From: CAZMSD01 sp964568855
GTDB lineage: Bacteria; CAIWAD01
Assembly: GCA_964568855.1 (NCBI GenBank)
Contig: CAZMSD010000011.1
Coordinates: 1 to 64,000, forward strand
DNA: 64,000 bases
Direction: 5' to 3'
The position numbers and the translations under genes are program-made. Positions within the stretch are counted from its first letter, which is position 1, and each line of letters opens with the position of its first letter. Shown here piece by piece: positions 31,404 through 41,500 of this stretch. The notes under the pieces are model-generated. The model saw only the letters and a program-made list of their open reading frames with translations. It searched no databases and had not been told where the DNA came from.

Positions 31404-34001
31404 CTACATGCCGGTCTTCTCGGCAGGTCCCTCAGTCGTCTTCAGGTACGTATCACACCAGCGCACCACCTCCCAGAGCACGTGTCCGGCCGACTCGCGC
31501 GAGCGGTAGCCGTGGCCTTCCCAGGGCAACTTGACCAACCTTACATTCGCGCCCAGTCCTTTCAGGGCGTCGTAGAATCGCTCACTCTGCATGGGATAGG
31601 TGCCCGCATTGCTGTCCTCCATGCCGTGGATCATCAGCAGGGGCTCGTCGATTCTGTCCGCCTGCATGAAGGGCGACATTGCCAGGTACGTATCGCCCGC
31701 TTCCCAGAAATTGCGCTCCTCCCCCTGGAAACCGAAGGGCGTGAGGGTGCGGTTGTAGGCTCCCGACCGACAGATTCCCGTGCGGAAGAGGTCCGTGTGC
31801 GCCAGCAGGTTCGCCGCGGTGAAGGCCCCGTAGGAATGTCCGCCGATGGCCAGCCGCCCCGGGTCGACGACTCCTCGTGACACGAAGTACTCCACTGCCG
31901 CCTCCGCCCCGGCCACGAGTTGTTCGATGTAAGTATCGTTGGGTTCCTCCTCCCCCTCGCCGACGATGGGCAGAGCGGGATTCGAGATCACGGCGTAGCC
32001 CTGGGTCAACAGGAACAGGGTCGAGATTCCCCGGGGACGGGAAAATCGGTTTTCGGCCGCGCGGACCTGTCCCGCGGAGCTGCGCGAGCGGAACTCCTGC
32101 GGGTAGACCCAGAACAGTGCCGGCAGCGGCTCGCCTTGCGCAGCGTCATGCCCGGGCGGAAGGTAGAGCGTGGCCGAGAGCTCCAGCCCGTCCGCGCGCA
32201 GGTAGCTCACAACCTCCTTGTGCATGCCCGCCAGCTCCGGCGCTGGGTCGCGGTAGTCGTTGAGCCTGCGTAATTCGTAGTCTCCGGTGTTACGCGGGCC
32301 GGACTCCTCGAAAACTTCCTCGCTTCTCTTGCCCGCCTCTCCCGGCGCATCGGATTCTCGCGAATCGGAAGTCGGCACGCTCTTCCGCTCCAACAGAAAG
32401 TAGTTCCGCGGCTCCCGCTGCGATTCCCTGGCCAGGATCAGGCGGGAAGCGTCCGCGGCGAGGACATGCGCCACCCGCTCGTAATACGGATCGCTGCTCC
32501 GCCAGAGACGCTTGCTTTCCCAGGTGCGCAACTCGTAGCGATCGAGGAAGGGATAGACGCCCTCGGGCGTTGCCCCTCGTCCGGTCAAGTAGATTTCCCC
32601 GCCGTCGGGCGTGAAGAGCAGCACGCTGCGTCCCCAGGGCCCGACGGTCTGGACCGGATGGCCGGGGTCGCCGTAGCTGTCATCCATGTCCAGTTCCATC
32701 AACCGGCGCGGGCTGCGTGTTACATCGCCGGGGGACACGCGCCAGACCCGCAGTTCGCGACTCTTGCGCCAGGATTCGTAGAGCAGGGCCGTGTCGTCCC
32801 TGCCCCAGGCGATCCCTGCGTAGCGGAGTTCCAGACGGATCAGCTGTTGCACTTCGCCGGTGAAGGGCTCTTCCAGCATGTAGTACGCGTCGCGGAACTC
32901 GGATTCGCGATCCGGGTCGCCGCCGTCCAGGGCCTCCACCCAGCATAGCGTCGCCGGGGCGTCGTTCCGCCAGCGGACGCTGCGCGGGCCTTCGCGCACG
33001 GAGCCGAATCCCATAGGTACTTCCTCGGCCAGCGGCAGGTCCGCCAGCAGAAAGACCGGATCTCCGCCGGCGTCCAGCACTTCGATCCGCTTGGGGAAGC
33101 GCCAGGCCGGCACTGCGCGGGAGTAGGGCCGGTGGATCGTCTCCACCAGGATCCAGCGGCCGTCCGGGGAAGGCGAAACATTGTCGATGACGGAAGGACG
33201 GGCGAGCGGCTCCTGCTTGCCGTCCAGCATGATCCTCACGAGCTCCGACGTACAGTAGTACTCGAAGAGCCGCTCGTCGCGCTCCGTGCGAATCAGGTTC
33301 TGCCAGGTGTAGCCGGCCGCCTTGCGACCCAGGCTTTCCTCGATCAACGGGCCGGACAAGGGATCCTCTTCCGGAACGGGGCCGCGATCCTCGGGCACAA
33401 GCCGGCAGATCAGCCCGCGACCTCCGGGCAGCCAGTCGAAGGGCCGTCCGTACGCGGCGTTCAGGCGTGGTCCGACCAGGCGGCGGGTTTCCACGGCTTC
33501 CGTGTCACAGACCCAGAGCTCGATGCCCTCCCCGGTCGTGTTGCTGAAGACGAAATGCCGTCCATCCGGAGACCAGTGCGGCGATCCGGGGCGAGCGCCC
33601 CGTGGAAGCCGGACGGCCCATCGTTCATCGCTTCCCAGGTCCAACAGTTCGAAGCCGGAATAGGACCACTCGTAGGCGGGCCCGTTGCTGCGTGGGTCGA
33701 TGCGCAGGCCGGCCGTTTCCACGGCGTCCACGGCCAGTTCCTCCAGCGCGGGCAAGGATCGCTGTTCCACGAGTACGGCCAGGCGATTTCCCGGCGCGAT
33801 GGAGATCCAGGGAGCCGAGGGCGCGCCCTGGATCCTGGCGATGGGATCGGGCGGTCGCATGTAATCCTCTCCGAGCGCTGAAAGGGCAAGGATCAGCAGG
33901 GCGCAGGTCAGACCGGGCAACCCCGTGGGAACTCCCCCGGGCAGGCTGCTCGGGCGGTCGAGGTTCTTCGAAGTGGGGCCGATAATATCCCTGGTCGTCA
34001 T
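31404..34001 (-). CDS. S9 family serine peptidase (glutamyl endopeptidase-like, S9D)
   Basis: The 865-residue protein has a signal-like hydrophobic stretch near residues 30-43, an N-terminal beta-propeller (Asp-Gly-x-His repeats such as WSPDGRHFVFS and SPDGRWILVE) and a C-terminal alpha/beta hydrolase domain. The catalytic triad is visible as GHSYGAF (Ser723), HGMEDSNAG (Asp796) and EGHGYRSRES (His830). The SGAYNRTLTPFGFQGEERNFWEA region matches the S9D group. It should cleave oligopeptides, probably exported. GGAG precedes the ATG at 34001. Confidence 0.88.
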   Translation of the reverse strand: MTTRDIIGPTSKNLDRPSSLPGGVPTGLPGLTCALLILALSALGEDYMRPPDPIARIQGAPSAPWISIAPGNRLAVLVEQRSLPALEELAVDAVETAGLRIDPRSNGPAYEWSYSGFELLDLGSDERWAVRLPRGARPGSPHWSPDGRHFVFSNTTGEGIELWVCDTEAVETRRLVGPRLNAAYGRPFDWLPGGRGLICRLVPEDRGPVPEEDPLSGPLIEESLGRKAAGYTWQNLIRTERDERLFEYYCTSELVRIMLDGKQEPLARPSVIDNVSPSPDGRWILVETIHRPYSRAVPAWRFPKRIEVLDAGGDPVFLLADLPLAEEVPMGFGSVREGPRSVRWRNDAPATLCWVEALDGGDPDRESEFRDAYYMLEEPFTGEVQQLIRLELRYAGIAWGRDDTALLYESWRKSRELRVWRVSPGDVTRSPRRLMELDMDDSYGDPGHPVQTVGPWGRSVLLFTPDGGEIYLTGRGATPEGVYPFLDRYELRTWESKRLWRSSDPYYERVAHVLAADASRLILARESQREPRNYFLLERKSVPTSDSRESDAPGEAGKRSEEVFEESGPRNTGDYELRRLNDYRDPAPELAGMHKEVVSYLRADGLELSATLYLPPGHDAAQGEPLPALFWVYPQEFRSRSSAGQVRAAENRFSRPRGISTLFLLTQGYAVISNPALPIVGEGEEEPNDTYIEQLVAGAEAAVEYFVSRGVVDPGRLAIGGHSYGAFTAANLLAHTDLFRTGICRSGAYNRTLTPFGFQGEERNFWEAGDTYLAMSPFMQADRIDEPLLMIHGMEDSNAGTYPMQSERFYDALKGLGANVRLVKLPWEGHGYRSRESAGHVLWEVVRWCDTYLKTTEGPAEKTGM

Positions 34002-34280
34002 TGCGCGTGCTCCAGTGTTTTCAACCGGCGGCGGCCGGCCGACCAGCGTGTGTCACACGAATTGATCCGGTTGCTGAGGTCCGGGGATGATACTCACGGC
34101 AATATACCTGTGCCGCAGGACAACGCCGGTTTTCGAACTCCGACGGAAATCGCCGCGGCGAGTTGAAACCTGCTATCGCGGGAAATGCGGCTGTGGCCTT
34201 GGGGAATATCGACCGGCAACGCGCGGCGCGGGACCGTCGAAGACGACCGGCTTGGCCGAGACGGCCGGTGGACCGTCCCG
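34002..34280. other. Intergenic region
   Basis: About 280 bp without a supported gene; it holds the promoter region for the S9 peptidase and the 3' end of the small lipoprotein transcript. Confidence 0.5.
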
Positions 34281-34742
34281 CTAATCCTCCCAGTGGCCTA
34301 CCGTGCCGTGTGCTTCGACGGAGACGTAGTTCCCGTTGCAAAGACAACTCGAGGCGATCAGCACCTCTTCGCCATCCTCCAGAACCAGGAGCCAGAACGT
34401 GTCCTCGAGGTTCGGCGCGCTGGCGAAGATGTGCAGTTCCTCGCCTTCGTGGGCATCGAAGCCGTAGGTCCAGGGCAACTGGACGTCTTCCTCCCGGTGC
34501 AGGAAATCCGGGCTCTCGTAGACGATGTCCACGTATCCCGCCGTGCCGCCCACCTGCAGCTCCACGTGATAGAGCCGCTCTTCCGGCTTCAGGCAGGAGA
34601 TCCAGACCAGCGGGAGCAGCAGGAGGGCGCCTGCGGTGGCGAGAGACCTGGCGACGCACTCCACGGAACGCCGCGCAAACAGCCGTCCGCGCGGCTTACG
34701 ATGATTGCGGCGCCAGGGAGCCGGACGAAATCCGTGGTTCAT
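34281..34742 (-). CDS. Small predicted lipoprotein
   Basis: The 153-residue protein has a basic N-terminus, a hydrophobic segment (LATAGALLLLPLVW) and an ISC sequence that could be a lipobox, then a beta-rich acidic domain (YHVELQVGGTAGYVDIVYESPD, FWLLVLEDGEEVLI). I do not recognise the family. The start is ATG 34742, with GGAAG just upstream; the longer frame from 34859 adds a proline-rich, unlikely N-terminus. It may be an envelope protein; no function is proposed. Confidence 0.55.
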   Translation of the reverse strand: MNHGFRPAPWRRNHRKPRGRLFARRSVECVARSLATAGALLLLPLVWISCLKPEERLYHVELQVGGTAGYVDIVYESPDFLHREEDVQLPWTYGFDAHEGEELHIFASAPNLEDTFWLLVLEDGEEVLIASSCLCNGNYVSVEAHGTVGHWED

Positions 34743-34849
34743 CTTCCATCCGAATGGTACCGGGGGGAGGGTGGTCTTCGGTCCTGGGGGGTGCACTGCT
34801 GCTTCAACGGAACTCGCAGTAGCAAGGTTCCCGGCTCCCGCATGAAGAA

Positions 34850-34867
34850 GGCCCCGCAAACGGGGCC
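34850..34867 (-). terminator. Probable rho-independent terminator
   Basis: A perfect 7-bp stem GGCCCCG/CGGGGCC with a 4-nt loop is followed on the minus strand by TTCTTC. It lies 30 nt after the stop of the barrel-protein gene at 34898. Confidence 0.7.
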
Positions 34868-34897
34868 AAAATCTTGTTCATCGAATAATCGAGGGCG

Positions 34898-36076
34898 CTA
34901 GTTCTGTTCCTCGGCCAGCTTCTCCCGCAGGCGCTCCAGCTCCTGCTCCGCCTTGCGGCGCTCGGCGCGGATCTTCTCCAGCTCGAGGTCCAGGAACTCC
35001 GCGCCCTCTTCCTCGGCGCCCAGCCAGTCGATGATTTCCCGTTCGCTCATCCCGGTCTTCTCGCGCATCTCCCAGTCCCGTTCGCTCTCGGGACGTACTT
35101 CCGCGAAGGAATCGAAGCGGCGGAACGTGGTGCTGGGCATGAAGCTTATCTTGCCGGCCAGGCGCCAGGCGGGATAATAGTCGGGGAAGTCCGTGTTCGG
35201 CCGGGTCTGCTCTCTGACAACACCCGCCGGAACACCTTGATCCGCGTAATACAACTCCGGTCCGCTCTCCAACAGGCGCAGGTCCAGCCCCAAGGTTACA
35301 GACAGGCCCGCGAAGGCGCGAAAGGTCATTCCAGGCTGGAGCCAGATCACGTTGGCGCGAGTGTATGCGTACTTGCTTGGACGCTGGAGAAAGATGTTGC
35401 CGTATAGTTCCCCGAAGAAGTCCCATCGACGGGTCGGGTAGCGATATGCAAACGCATATTCCAGGTCATGTGAGACATTGGAGAATATATCGAGGGCTTC
35501 CGTGGAACCGCCGTCGTTATGATTGAGGTAGCCCAGATTGAAATGCATGCTGGGACCTTCCAGCGGGTAGAGTACGTTCGTGTAGTAGCTGAACGTGGTG
35601 CTAATCAGGACTTCGTTGGCGCCGCCGTTGTATGGTTCAAGGTATACATTGTAAATCTTGGCGGAATGCGCCCTGAAACCAAGGACCACGCCCCAACCGA
35701 TGGTGCGGTTGAACATGTTCATCTGGAAGCCGCCGAACTTGAAACGCAGGTAGACATCGTCCGGTGAGTTGTAGGTAACGTCTCCCGTGCCGCTGAGATT
35801 GAGATCCTGAAAGAGCATGGGCGCAACTTCCAGCTCGATGTGGGGACTGAATCCAAAACTCAGCGTCAACGCCTGGCTGACGTTTGAAAGATTCCGACCG
35901 CTTGCGGTAGTGGCCCAACCTCGCGTATGCAGCTGGACCGCCAGGAGCCCCGGTTGCAGGTTCGTGCTGGTGTAGGTATGAAAGAGACTGTTGCCCCCCA
36001 GGAACTGGGTGGCCGCCTGGGCGCCGGTTCCGATGAGGATCAGCGTCCCGCAGATGACTCCAAGAACCTTCTTCAT
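34898..36076 (-). CDS. Outer-membrane beta-barrel-like protein with C-terminal coiled coil
   Basis: The 392-residue protein has a clear signal peptide (MKKVLGVICGTLILIGTGAQA), then alternating aromatic/hydrophobic strands (FSPHIELEVAPMLF, IGWGVVLGF, LEYAFAYRYP) typical of a beta-barrel, and ends in a charged heptad-like helix (ELEKIRAERRKAEQELERL). GGAGGA precedes the ATG. It is the last gene of the PorU/PorV operon, 35 nt after the SLBB gene, so a role in export or assembly at the outer membrane is possible. GC is lower here than in flanking genes. Confidence 0.7.
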   Translation of the reverse strand: MKKVLGVICGTLILIGTGAQAATQFLGGNSLFHTYTSTNLQPGLLAVQLHTRGWATTASGRNLSNVSQALTLSFGFSPHIELEVAPMLFQDLNLSGTGDVTYNSPDDVYLRFKFGGFQMNMFNRTIGWGVVLGFRAHSAKIYNVYLEPYNGGANEVLISTTFSYYTNVLYPLEGPSMHFNLGYLNHNDGGSTEALDIFSNVSHDLEYAFAYRYPTRRWDFFGELYGNIFLQRPSKYAYTRANVIWLQPGMTFRAFAGLSVTLGLDLRLLESGPELYYADQGVPAGVVREQTRPNTDFPDYYPAWRLAGKISFMPSTTFRRFDSFAEVRPESERDWEMREKTGMSEREIIDWLGAEEEGAEFLDLELEKIRAERRKAEQELERLREKLAEEQN

Positions 36077-36111
36077 GGTTCTTCCTCCGTTTCCAGGCAG
36101 ACTGCCGGGCT

Positions 36112-36615
36112 TTAGTTCAGCCGCTGGGCCAGAACCACGGCATTCAAGAAGATGCCTACCTTGGCCACAACATCGACGACATTCGAAACCACGTTATAGG
36201 CGCTGCCGGAAACGATCACCGTATCCCCCGGCTGCATCTCAGGAATCAGGCTCTGGTCGCCCGTTTCAAGATAGCGCCTGATATCGACTTCGAGAATTTC
36301 TTCACGCTGATTGACCAGTCGGACGATTCGGACGTTGTCCAGCCGCGATCGGTCGGTGGGTCCGCCCGCCACCGAAAGCAGGGTAATCAGGTCCGTTCCG
36401 CTCGGGATGTTGTACTGTCCCGGCTTGCTGACCTTGCCCCAGACATTGACCGTTATGTAGATCCCGTCTTCATCGCCGAGGAAATACTGGGCGGCCCTGT
36501 TTCGTGTATCGGCAGCCCCAAGGTATTGATTCAACTCCTCGGCCAGGAGCTGCATCGGCAGTAGAAAGGCACTCAGCAGAACCAGAAAGCGAGCGAATCG
36601 GTGTACGGTGCCCAA
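36112..36615 (-). CDS. SLBB-domain periplasmic protein
   Basis: I start at a TTG (36615) preceded by GGGAGGG, giving a 167-residue protein with a signal peptide (VHRFARFLVLLSAFLLPMQLLA). The body is an SLBB beta-grasp domain (ITVNVWGKVSKPGQYNIPSGTDL, LSVAGGPTDRSRLDNVRIVR) and a terminal hydrophobic helix. SLBB domains occur in polysaccharide-export outer-membrane proteins of the Wza type, but the polysaccharide-export PES domain is not evident. Standing in the PorU operon it may be a secretion-channel component; this is inference. Confidence 0.65.
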   Translation of the reverse strand: MGTVHRFARFLVLLSAFLLPMQLLAEELNQYLGAADTRNRAAQYFLGDEDGIYITVNVWGKVSKPGQYNIPSGTDLITLLSVAGGPTDRSRLDNVRIVRLVNQREEILEVDIRRYLETGDQSLIPEMQPGDTVIVSGSAYNVVSNVVDVVAKVGIFLNAVVLAQRLN

Positions 36616-36681
36616 GCACCCTCCCTGTTTAACATGACATCTGAATGCAATGGAATCCCGTGCATGCGAACTCACGAAGTT

Positions 36682-37524
36682 CTAAAAAGTAAAGGAAATC
36701 CAGTTGGATTCGGAGCCGGAAAGCGAACATTCCTCCGGATTCGAGGGCAGACCCAGCGCCGTGGAATCCGCGCTGATGATCGCATCCACCCTGAGCGTCC
36801 ACTGCCCCGGCGGCAGCCCGATTCCCTGCAGGTCCCAGCGGCGGTGCATGGTGGGCTGCAGGTCGGCGCTGACTTCCCGGAACCAGGCCAGCCCGCTCTG
36901 CTGTGGGTCGGCGATCAGCACGTGGAACCCGATGAAGCGTTCGTCGTCGAAAAAACCGACTTGCCAGCTCACGTCCAGCGTATCGTTCAGGACCTGGACC
37001 CAGCTGGGGCTGATGGCCGGCGGAGCCCACAGCAGGTAGGTGGCGGTGTCCGAGGGCTGGCTTCGATTCCCGCTGCTGTCCAGGGCCCGAACGTAATACC
37101 AGGCCCGCTCGCCGCAGATCGATCCCAGGGGCAGCAGCTCGCTGTCGAAATCATCGAATACGTAGTACTCAGGGTCGCCGACGATGAAGCCCTCCGGATC
37201 CTCGTCGAGTAGGATGAACTGAGAATCGGGGTGCTCCGACCTGTAAATCTCGAATCCGGACAAATCGTCGGGTATCGGCTCCAGGTCCCATTCGATGCGG
37301 ATACCCTGGTTGTCTTCCGCCGCGTCCATTCCTCTTTCAGGAAAAGGATATTCGGACCCGCCGGGGCAGGTCTTCTCCAGCATCCGCGGCGCCTCTGGAG
37401 AAACCAGGTCCTCGTCGCCCGAGGACAAGGCGCAGGATGCCGCCAGGACCGCCGCGAATAGAAGCGGCAGAGCCGTCTGCGGAATACCGGCCAGTCTCCG
37501 GTCGTCTTTCGTTTTTTGTCTCAT
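36682..37524 (-). CDS. FnIII-like lipoprotein in the PorU operon
   Basis: The 280-residue protein begins with a basic segment and a hydrophobic stretch ending LAASC, a lipobox with the acylated Cys at about residue 31. Two fibronectin type III-like repeats follow, with SGFEIYRSEHPDSQF and FIGFHVLIADPQQSG, and the typical AWYYVRALDSSGNRS strand turn. It starts between porV and the SLBB gene, so an accessory role in the sorting machinery is plausible. No enzyme motif is seen. Confidence 0.65.
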   Translation of the reverse strand: MRQKTKDDRRLAGIPQTALPLLFAAVLAASCALSSGDEDLVSPEAPRMLEKTCPGGSEYPFPERGMDAAEDNQGIRIEWDLEPIPDDLSGFEIYRSEHPDSQFILLDEDPEGFIVGDPEYYVFDDFDSELLPLGSICGERAWYYVRALDSSGNRSQPSDTATYLLWAPPAISPSWVQVLNDTLDVSWQVGFFDDERFIGFHVLIADPQQSGLAWFREVSADLQPTMHRRWDLQGIGLPPGQWTLRVDAIISADSTALGLPSNPEECSLSGSESNWISFTF

Positions 37525-37538
37525 CGCTAGCTGAAGCC

Positions 37539-38576
37539 TCAGAATCGATAGATGAAACTCATCCGGTGCACCCGGCCAAGGTCGTGGTCAAAACCGGCAT
37601 AGTCCAGGTCCAGCGGTCCCAGGTTGAATCCCGCCCCGTATGTCCAGCGCTCTTCGGGATTCATCAGACCGGCCCTGATCCTGATCCGCCTTAGATAGCT
37701 GATCTCCAGCCCACTGCCCTGGGTGATGTCGTAGCGATAATCTACATCGTGGCTCAGGGTCCAGGAAAGGGCGCCCGTCGTGTTGCGCCAGCTCGCTCCC
37801 AGCACGTAGCTGTAGCGAATGGCGTCCGTGCCGCCATCCCACTTGAGGCCCGTGTTGGTGAAATTGTCGAAGCGAGCCGCCAGCCCCAGCTCGCCCGAGT
37901 TCCTGAAACCCGTGATGTCCTCGATCCCGGCCAGCACCTGGACCCCCGCGTCCACTCCCAGACCCAGGCCGCTCTGGCCGTAGAGTTCGCTGCCCAGCAC
38001 CTTGAAATTCAGCCCGTAGGGGATCTTCAGCGGGACTTCGTGATACAACCAGCCGAAATTGAGCACGGTCTCGTTCATCTTGGCGAAGCTCAGGTACAGC
38101 GCCTGCTCCACGTTGCTGAAATGGCCCAGGGGCGCCCCTCCGCGGGCCTCGATGGCCGCCCGCCGCTCCTGGAAGGTGTATTCGGATTCGGGATAATCGG
38201 CGAAGACGGGGATGTCCTGTACCTGGAAACGCAGGTAGTTGAGGGCCAGGTTGGCCAGGCCGATGGGCATCGAACAACCCAGGTGAGCGTAGTGTCCCAG
38301 CGCGTCCACTGGCCCGCCGAAGTCGGCGGCCGCCATCCCGCAGACCGTTACGCCGTTCTCGTGCGCCAGGCCCGCCGGATTCCAGAAAAAGGCGAAGGGA
38401 CTGTCGGCGACCGAGCACATGGCGCGTCCCATGCTCAGTCCGCGTGCGCCGATGCCCAGTTCCAGGAATTCCCCGGCGTACTTGCCCGCCCGGGCCGCTC
38501 CCGGCAGCAGCAGCGCGATGAGGAGACAGGCGCGGGTACGGGCGAGTCCGGTCTTTCGTCTCACGAGGTCCCTCAC
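37539..38576 (-). CDS. porV: PorV/PorQ-like outer-membrane protein
   Basis: PorV is the outer-membrane partner that brings type IX cargo to the PorU sortase. The 345-residue protein has a signal peptide, then the family start GIGARGLSMGRAMCSVAD and SPFAFFWNPAGLAH, and repeated amphipathic strands to the C-terminal aromatic end (MSFIYRF). The start GTG overlaps the PorU stop (GTGA), showing tight coupling. PorV, PorQ and related FadL-type barrels share this N-terminus, so the family is well supported while the exact subtype is less so. Confidence 0.8.
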   Translation of the reverse strand: MRDLVRRKTGLARTRACLLIALLLPGAARAGKYAGEFLELGIGARGLSMGRAMCSVADSPFAFFWNPAGLAHENGVTVCGMAAADFGGPVDALGHYAHLGCSMPIGLANLALNYLRFQVQDIPVFADYPESEYTFQERRAAIEARGGAPLGHFSNVEQALYLSFAKMNETVLNFGWLYHEVPLKIPYGLNFKVLGSELYGQSGLGLGVDAGVQVLAGIEDITGFRNSGELGLAARFDNFTNTGLKWDGGTDAIRYSYVLGASWRNTTGALSWTLSHDVDYRYDITQGSGLEISYLRRIRIRAGLMNPEERWTYGAGFNLGPLDLDYAGFDHDLGRVHRMSFIYRF

Positions 38577-41500
38577 TTGATCTTGGCCATTTTGCCGACG
38601 CGCGTCAGCTCACGCCCGCCCCGCTCGGCGACGAAGCGGTAGTAGTACACGCCGTTGGCCACCAGGTCGCTCCGGTGATCCCTGCCGTCCCAGAAGATCT
38701 CGCCGTAGCCGATCACCGTACCCTGGTGATACAAGGTCCGGATGCGCCGGCCGGAAACCGTGTAGATCTCCACCCGCGCCCGCTCGGCCGTGTCCGTCAG
38801 GCTGAAGGCGAAGCGCGTCTGCCGGCGGAAGGGATTGGGATAGTTCCCGATGTGCAGCAGCGCGAAGTGGTCCGCCACCAGGAAGCGATGGGTCGCGGCG
38901 GTCGTGTTGCCCGCGGCGTCGGTGGCCAGGATCTCCAGCGTGTGCAGGGAGTCCGCCGGCAGGCCGTCGAACTCGGGCGAGTACCGGACAGACAGTTGTC
39001 CGCTCTCCGGATCGGCGTTGAAGGACAGGTCCTCGCGGGGAATCTCGCCGCCGTCCAGCTCCAGCCGGAAGGCGCTGGAATCGGACCTGATGCCGTTGCG
39101 GTCCCAGAGCAGGAAGTTGAAGACCGGGGCGCGCGGCACGTAGCCGCCCTCGGTAAAGACCTGGTCGTTGACGCTCAGCTCCACCCTGGGGGCCTCGGTG
39201 TCGTACAATCTTCCCAGGGCGAAACCCACAAAGGCGGACAGCATGAAATCGACCTGCAGGGTGTCGCCGCTCAATTGCGCCGGGAGAATCTCCAGGGACA
39301 CCAGGGACTCCGTCTCCCCGTCCAGGCCCAGCAGCCGGACCTGGTTCACGGACGAGCTGTCATGGCCGGTTTCGCGATAGGCTCCCTCCGGTTGGGGAAG
39401 CGCGCCCTCATCCAGCGCGGCGATCGAGTAAACAGGTGAAATCAGCTGGAGATCCGGCTGGCGCGACAGGAATCGCTGCTCTTCGAGTCTCCCCACGCGA
39501 GCCACCCCCGAAGCACTCGCCTCGGAGGGCTTCCGCAGGCTAAGCAGTCCGTCGATCTCGCGCCAGCCGCTGTCCGCATCCGTGGCGGGATGCAGGAAGA
39601 GCGGATCCTGGACGAAGTGGAACTGCGGCTGTTCCGTTTCCTCCAGTACCAGACCGCCGGGATCGACGAGCATCCTCAGCGTGTCACCCAGCAGGCCGCG
39701 TTCCACGGGGAACTCGAATTCGCGGCTTTCACCGGCCGGTACAGCGGGCGAGGTCCAGGAGTGCAGGCTGTCTCCCGCGGCTCCCGTCAGCCGCAGCTCG
39801 ACCGGGGCCAGGTCGAGCTCGCCCGCGTTCTCCAGGCGCAGCGCCAGCTTGCCGCCGTGACGCTCACCATAGCCCCTCAGGCCCAGCAGGGCATCCGGCG
39901 CGGGATCCTCGATCAACAGGTAAAGGTCGGTGCTGAGCTCCTCGATTCCGCCGTAATACACCCGGAATCGTGTCACCAGAGTGTCTCCCTGCTGGAAGGG
40001 CCCGATGCCCTCCGTCGTCTCGAAGCGCTGCGGGTCCATCGGATCGGGCTGCAGTTCCAGCTCGTAGTCCGTTTCGGGCCAGGCCGGAGATCCGACAGAT
40101 ACGTCCGCCAGCAGGCTGTCGATGGGCTCGGGAGCCGCCGCCAGAAGCGTTATGTAGATCGAGTCGCCGGCCATCGGCTGCTCGGGAAGGAATCCGGCTC
40201 CCCAGAGATACGCCTGCTCCAGGCTGTCCGCGTAGTGGAACCAGGTCACGCCGCTGCTTGCTGTCCCCGTTTCCGGCTCGTCCAGCAGCAGGCGGACGCT
40301 GGCCGGGCGCCCGCCCCTGAAGAGCGTCTCGGGCGCGGGGATCTCGAGCGACCAGGTCGAATCAGCGCCGACTTCCAGGGCGTGGGTCTGCACCCCGTCC
40401 ACGAAGTCGCCGTCCTGTAACACGGGGTGCGCCGCGGTTGAATGGATTTCCAGCCACCCCTGCGCCGAGGCCGACTCCGCGGAGCCGAAGAGCTGCAGCA
40501 TTCCGCCCGCCTCCACGACCGGGGCGGTCAGGCCCAACCGGCGATCCGGCTGGGGCACTTGGGGCTCGAGGGAGGGCAGGCCGAGCACCGTGGCGAGCTC
40601 GATGGCCGAACGGCCGATGCGCGCCTCGAGTTCCTCCTCCTGCCCGGCAACGTGCACCACATGAATGCGCTGCTCGGCCAGGCGCAGGGCTTGTGATACG
40701 CTGATGCCCGGATTGCCCAGCAGGTATTCGTAGAAATAGCCGACCAATTCGGTGCCCGTCACCTGGAAACCGAGTCCCGTGGATCCGAGCACCCCCGCCG
40801 CCCCCATGGGACCGGCGTTTAGCAGTGCCTTGCCCAGCGAATTGGCGGATTCCAGGCTGGCGATGTGACACGTGGCATTGGTGACGAATGACAGGCGCCG
40901 GGAATTGCTCAGCGAGGGCACGTCTTCGCTCCGAAACAGGTTGTCGTCGTGCCACACCGCGCCGCCGCCGTGACCTGAGTAGTTGACCAGCAGCTGGCCC
41001 TGGTCGAAGAGCGCGATCAGCTCTTCCGTGCCGCCACTGTAGAGTGTGGCCGTTTCCCCCACTTCCAGGCGCCGGAGGAAGTGGGTGGCCGGGATCCGCG
41101 TGCGGACCAGCTCCTCGGTCTGCTCCTGGAATATCCCCGCGTCCTGGGAGCGGGCGCCGGCGATCATCAGGATCCGGTTCCTCCAGGCGCCCCCGTCGGC
41201 ATCTTCGTAGGCCAGGGCCTTGGCAACCATGTTTTCCAGGTCCGCTTGTGAATCCATGGGCCAGCGCGCCACGAGTGCCGAATAATCCGCGCCGTACTCC
41301 GAAGTGACCAGCCACTCGTCGGTGGACGCACCGCCCCACCCGTAGACCTGCCGGAACCAGACCGGGAGCAATGGCGCACCGTCGGCCAGGGCTTCCCGCT
41401 GGCTGCGGCCTGCGCCGCCCAGCAGCAGGACGTAACTCGGCGCCCCGGTCCAGGTTTCCAGCGCGGTCCTTACGAAGCGCCGCAGCGCCTGCGGTCGGAA